Assembly: GCA_021621525.1 (NCBI GenBank) | Contig: JAJVUU010000012.1 | Coordinates: forward strand, 1-37,673 | Direction: 5' to 3' | Length of the DNA: 37,673 nucleotides | Source: Caryophanales bacterium | GTDB lineage: Bacteria; Bacillota_I; Bacilli_A; RFN20; CAG-288 | Shown here: piece after piece, positions 34,736-37,673 of the stretch | How positions within the stretch are numbered: the stretch's first letter is position 1 | How the letters are laid out: each line of letters starts with the position of its first letter | Notes under the pieces: generated by a model | Told to the model about the DNA's origin: nothing | The model's database searches: none | The model's input: the letters and a program-made list of their open reading frames with translations, nothing else | Translations under genes and position numbers: made by a program

Positions 34736-36043
34736 ATGATCGAAAGAAATTTGTATCTATCAAAATTGATATCAGTCAAGGAAAATGGTTTCCCAAAGAT
34801 AATAACGGGTATCAGAAGATGTGGAAAGTCTTATTTGCTGAAGGAAATCTATAAAAATTATCTTATAGAGACGGGAGTGTCGGAAGAACAAATTCTGATA
34901 ATAGAATTGGATGAGCTGAAGAATGTCAAATATAGGAATCCGATTGAGTTAGATAGATATATCAGGGAACATTGCAATAAGGATAGGATGAATTATGTGT
35001 TCATTGATGAGTTGCAACTGGTCACTCCTATCGTGAATCCTGTTTATACCGATGGCAAATATGTGATTGCCAAAAAAGAAGATAAGGATATCATCACTTT
35101 TGTTGAAGTGGTTTTAGGTCTTTCAAGAGAAAAGTATATCGACGTCTATGCAACGGGATCAAATTCAAAAATGTTATCTAGCGATATCATCACTGAATTC
35201 AGAGACAAGGCGACCAATATTTCTTTGATGCCCCTTTCGTTTGAGGAATTTTGTCATTATAAAAAAAGTTCGTCATCTGATATTGTGTTTGAATATATGA
35301 GATATGGTGGAATGCCGCTGGCGGTTTTAAAGCCGAACGATGAAAAGAAAGAATATTTGAAAAACTTGTTTGAGGCAACATATTTCAAAGATATATTGGA
35401 ACATAATAGGTTAAGGAAAAGTGAGACTTTGGATTCCCTATGCAATATTGTCAGTGAAGAAACGGGGCAATTGTTCAACAGTGCAAGAATAGCTGAAATA
35501 TATAAAAAGATGACAAAAGAGGTGATAGATAAAGAGACTGTAGAACGATATATATATTATTTTATCGATTCTTTCATTCTGAAAGAGGCGAAAAGATTTG
35601 ATGTGAAGGGGAACCGTGAAATCGGTGCACTCAGGAAATATTATTTTGCTGATAACGGTTTAAGAAATGCAAGATTGAACTTTGCCTACGAAGACGAAGG
35701 CCAGATGTTGGAAAACATGGTATACAATGAATTGATTTATAATGGATATACCGTCAATGTCGGTGCTTTTGAAAAAAACGAAAAAGATAAGAATGGAAGC
35801 AGCATCCGCAAGTGTTATGAAATTGATTTCATAGCAAGAAAAGGGATGAGGAAATATTATATCCAGGTCAGCAGTGATGTTTCTTCCTCAGAAACCAGGG
35901 CAAGGGAAATCAGACCGTTTATCGCACTCAAAGATTCTTTTCAGAAAATACTTGTCATCAACAGGCCGCTGGAAGAAACGATGGATGAACATGGGTTTAT
36001 CATCATCGGCATCGCCGATTTCCTATTGAGGTTTATCAAGTAA
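34736..36043 (+). CDS. AAA-family ATPase with DUF4143 C-terminal domain
   Basis: A 435-residue P-loop ATPase of the AAA_14 plus DUF4143 group, common in gut bacteria and without a settled function. Walker A is GIRRCGKS (25-32), with Lys31. Walker B is YVFIDELQ, with D91-E92. The sensor-like YATGSNSKML and the FEEFCHYKK segment are typical. The C-terminal half shows the nuclease-like pattern CYEIDFIARKG...YYIQVS. Codon choice is clearly more A/T-rich (many AAA, AAT, ATA, TTA) than in the flanking genes, which suggests recent transfer. It has its own promoter bracketed by palindromic repeats and a terminator behind it, so it is a self-contained unit. The ATG at 34736 has only a weak AAGGCGG ribosome site. 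Confidence 0.9.
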   Translation: MIERNLYLSKLISVKENGFPKIITGIRRCGKSYLLKEIYKNYLIETGVSEEQILIIELDELKNVKYRNPIELDRYIREHCNKDRMNYVFIDELQLVTPIVNPVYTDGKYVIAKKEDKDIITFVEVVLGLSREKYIDVYATGSNSKMLSSDIITEFRDKATNISLMPLSFEEFCHYKKSSSSDIVFEYMRYGGMPLAVLKPNDEKKEYLKNLFEATYFKDILEHNRLRKSETLDSLCNIVSEETGQLFNSARIAEIYKKMTKEVIDKETVERYIYYFIDSFILKEAKRFDVKGNREIGALRKYYFADNGLRNARLNFAYEDEGQMLENMVYNELIYNGYTVNVGAFEKNEKDKNGSSIRKCYEIDFIARKGMRKYYIQVSSDVSSSETRAREIRPFIALKDSFQKILVINRPLEETMDEHGFIIIGIADFLLRFIK

Positions 36044-36098
36044 GAGAAAAAGCAGGGTCACGTTATTATATGGAAGAGTGATGAAAACAAGGAAAATA

Positions 36099-36139
36099 AA
36101 AACTGCCGCTTTCCTGATAGTCAGGTCGGCGGCAGTTTT
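36099..36139. terminator. Bidirectional terminator between the ATPase and superoxide reductase genes
   Basis: AAAACTGCCGC (36099-36109) pairs perfectly over 11 bp with GCGGCAGTTTT (36129-36139). The genes are convergent and the A/T arms serve both directions. Confidence 0.85.
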
Positions 36140-36141
36140 GC

Positions 36142-36504
36142 TTAGGCGTTGGTTACCCAAAGGCCGTGAAGGTTGCATAATTCGAAAGCCTTGAGAACTT
36201 TTTCACCAGGTTCCAAGGTAAAGTCAGCTTCCGGAGTCTGAGTGGGAGATAACTTCTTGAGTTGAGCCTTTCTGTCGGTTACGAGGGAAATGAAGCTGAT
36301 GTGATGGGCTTCGCTCATCGGATGGATGACGCTGCTGACGGTGACATGAACCTTGTCTCCGTCAATCTTGATGACAGGAAGATGCTTCTCGAAGGCAGCA
36401 TCCGTGGAATTGGCTTTCAGCTCCACTTCGTTTTCCTTGAGAGCCTCCTTTTCGTCGACCATGATGACTTCACCGGTGTCTTTGTTTTTAATGAACTTGA
36501 CCAT
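36142..36504 (-). CDS. Superoxide reductase (desulfoferrodoxin family) without the rubredoxin-like iron site
   Basis: A 120-residue cytoplasmic protein that should reduce superoxide to hydrogen peroxide, as in anaerobes. The catalytic iron site is complete: E39-K40-H41, H61 and H67 in HPMSEAH, and C110 and H113 in CNLHGLW. The N-terminal 35 residues align in length and start (MVKFIKNKDTGEV) with the desulforedoxin domain of two-iron enzymes, but all four iron-binding cysteines are gone. The start has AAGGAGG upstream. A 10-bp palindrome GACTATAGTC lies at 36523-36532 between this gene and the TM2 gene and may be an operator. Presence of this enzyme supports an anaerobic or microaerobic life. 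Confidence 0.92.
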   Translation of the reverse strand: MVKFIKNKDTGEVIMVDEKEALKENEVELKANSTDAAFEKHLPVIKIDGDKVHVTVSSVIHPMSEAHHISFISLVTDRKAQLKKLSPTQTPEADFTLEPGEKVLKAFELCNLHGLWVTNA

Positions 36505-36566
36505 AGACAGTTCCTCCTTGTTGACTATAGTCTATCATAGAAGGACTGGATATGGAAAAAGAATGC

Positions 36567-36818
36567 TTAACGGAAATATTCGCGGAAATCAAATTGGTAC
36601 TTCTTGCGAAGGGCCTGTACGATGTCGAAGATATTCCAGATGATGCCAAGGCCGATCAGGTTATAGGCAAACTTGACGAGGGCGAATTTCCAGCCTTTCT
36701 TGAATGACTTGGCAACATAGAATTTATCTCCTCCGAACCAGCCGAGGAAAATCAGGAAAAGAAGAAGGATACCATCGACTTTTTCTTCCGGTACTTCATA
36801 GACAGTATTATTACTCAT
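36567..36818 (-). CDS. TM2-domain membrane protein
   Basis: An 83-residue protein with the TM2 domain: a first membrane segment followed by the short turn GGDKFYVAKSFKKGWKFA, then a second segment ending in WNIFDIVQAL. The G-G-D-K-F-Y motif matches the family's G-x-H/D-R/K-F-Y signature. The start has TTGAGGA upstream. The superoxide reductase gene lies 62 bases downstream in the same direction. TM2 proteins are widespread small membrane proteins with no agreed function. Confidence 0.88.
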   Translation of the reverse strand: MSNNTVYEVPEEKVDGILLLFLIFLGWFGGDKFYVAKSFKKGWKFALVKFAYNLIGLGIIWNIFDIVQALRKKYQFDFREYFR

Positions 36819-36952
36819 GTTAAAATCCTCAATTCGTAAAACGCTATTATTATATACAAAAAAGAAGGATGAAAAAAGGAAGAATGCAAATTTCAGGAAT
36901 CTTCATGGAAGGAAAGGAGAGAAAATCATTTTCTTTTCCGGATTGTTTTGGC

Positions 36953-36958
36953 TATAAT
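36953..36958 (+). promoter_or_regulatory. -10 element of the metallo-beta-lactamase-fold gene
   Basis: TATAAT lies 20 bases before the start codon. The region 17 bases upstream (TTTCTT, 36930-36935) is a poor -35. The leader would be only about 15 bases, carrying the GGAAGTAGGGA ribosome site. Confidence 0.4.
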
Positions 36959-36978
36959 GAAGGAAGTAGGGAAAAACA

Positions 36979-37620
36979 ATGGTCAAAGTATTCAATTTCG
37001 AAGACAATCCGAATGAGTTTTCGGCAAACACCTATGTCATCGGAAAAATCGGTCACGACTGTCTGGTCGTCGACATCGGTTCGACCAAGGATGATGTCTT
37101 GGATTATATCTCCTCCCATTATGAAAAGGTCGGAGGTGTTTTACTGACGCACGGACATTTTGACCATATCAGAGGTCTTCCCAAGCTTCTTAGGAGGTTC
37201 AAGAACGTTCCTGTCTATCTTGCTGAAGAGGATGTCCCCTTGCTGAACAATCCGAACATCAATTCTTCCGGAATGACCGGAGAGAAGGTCTCCATCAATG
37301 TCTCCACCATCCCTGTCGAAGATGGAGAGGAAATCGAATTGAAAGGATTCCGCTTCAAGGTCATCAAGACTCCGTTCCATACAGCGGGAAGCGTATGCTA
37401 TCTGTTTGAGGATGACAATGCCCTGTTTACCGGAGATACCCTTTTCAAAGGTTCCATCGGAAGGACGGACCTCGTTACTTCGGATTCTTCGCTTGTCATG
37501 TCTTCCTTGAAGAAACTATCCCTTCTCAGCGACAACCTTGTCGTCTATCCTGGCCATGGAGGAATCTCAAGGCTTGGAAATGAGAAGGAAAACAATCCGT
37601 TCCTTTCCCAGATCAAATAA
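36979..37620 (+). CDS. Metallo-beta-lactamase-fold hydrolase, glyoxalase II-like
   Basis: A 213-residue soluble hydrolase with a two-metal centre. Motif THGHFDH gives H58, H60, D62 and H63. Further ligands are H134 (TPFHTAGSVCYL), D153 (FTGDTLF) and the His in YPGHGG near residue 197. The GSIGRTDL segment after GDTLF is typical of the YcbL/hydroxyacylglutathione hydrolase group. The length is normal for the short form, which lacks the glyoxalase II C-terminal domain. The substrate is unknown; a small thioester or lactone is likely for the family. The ATG at 36979 has GGAAGTAGGGA upstream. An overlapping open frame starting at 36869 is not a gene. Confidence 0.92.
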   Translation: MVKVFNFEDNPNEFSANTYVIGKIGHDCLVVDIGSTKDDVLDYISSHYEKVGGVLLTHGHFDHIRGLPKLLRRFKNVPVYLAEEDVPLLNNPNINSSGMTGEKVSINVSTIPVEDGEEIELKGFRFKVIKTPFHTAGSVCYLFEDDNALFTGDTLFKGSIGRTDLVTSDSSLVMSSLKKLSLLSDNLVVYPGHGGISRLGNEKENNPFLSQIK

Positions 37621-37621
37621 A

Positions 37622-37673
37622 AAGGGGCTGTTAGAAAAGTCAGGCCAAAAACTTGACTCGACTAACTCCCCTT
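37622..37673 (+). terminator. Long hairpin, probable terminator, at the window edge
   Basis: AAGGGG plus GTTAG in the left arm (37622-37634) pair with CTAACTCCCCTT (37662-37673), with a small bulge. An inner AGTCA/TGACT stem also forms. The window ends here, so a T run cannot be checked. Confidence 0.6.

Noticed and set aside
36869..37147. A 92-codon plus-strand frame before the metallo-hydrolase
   Set aside because: It overlaps the start of the metallo-beta-lactamase-fold gene in another frame, and its translation is basic and featureless.
1..37673. Mycoplasma-type genetic code (TGA as Trp)
   Set aside because: dnaN, the transporter-glycosidase and others end in TGA exactly where their families end, and Trp is encoded by TGG.
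1..37673. CRISPR arrays, tRNA or rRNA genes, insertion sequences
   Set aside because: None was seen. The only direct repeat pair is the one at 34616 and 34691, which has two copies and no spacer array.

Overview
The window reads as chromosomal DNA of a low-to-mid GC member of the Bacilli with a Gram-positive style envelope. Supporting signs are lipobox lipoproteins, strong AGGAGG-type ribosome sites, a zinc-type ribosomal protein L31, CcpA-like catabolite operators and rho-independent terminators. TGA is used as a stop (dnaN, the transporter-glycosidase gene), so this is not a code-4 mollicute. A gut-associated lineage near Erysipelotrichales, RF39 or Acholeplasmatales would fit, but that placement is inference. 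dnaN at the left edge and a parS-like site about 7.6 kb away place the window close to the replication origin.

Layout. (1) 1-1392: AT-rich, possibly origin-related DNA, then dnaN and its terminator. (2) 1410-9060: a co-directional run with a one-piece sugar transporter plus family 2 glycosidase, a 1093-residue acidic coiled-coil protein of unknown role, a parS-like palindrome, and pepT. (3) 9078-14108: a cre-like site, a 1456-residue cell-surface subtilase with an unusual Cys-containing C-terminal tail, and a small membrane protein. (4) 14112-24324: a cre-like site, a promoter, and a five-gene oligopeptide ABC importer operon (binding protein, OppB, OppC, OppD, OppF). Four of its five subunits carry large extra domains. 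(5) 24333-30905: three paralogous lipoproteins, two of them behind further cre-like sites, and a small zinc-ribbon membrane protein. (6) 30921-34557: rpmE with its leader, a MazG-like pyrophosphohydrolase on the minus strand, and a 961-residue protein that looks like a superfamily 1 helicase without its catalytic motifs. (7) 34616-37673: a compositionally different DUF4143 ATPase whose promoter is bracketed by two copies of a palindrome-bearing repeat, then a superoxide reductase and a TM2-domain protein on the minus strand, and a metallo-beta-lactamase-fold hydrolase.

How the parts may work together. The surface subtilase, the expanded oligopeptide importer and PepT form a plausible protein-scavenging chain: cut outside, import peptides, finish inside. 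The protease, the importer and two of the lipoproteins each have a cre-like operator 140-200 bases upstream of the start codon, so this nutrient programme may be under common catabolite control. The most unusual content is the set of domain expansions in the Opp transporter, the MFS-GH2 fusion, the apparent helicase pseudoenzyme and the repeat-flanked ATPase promoter. No tRNA, rRNA, CRISPR array, transposase or prophage gene was seen.
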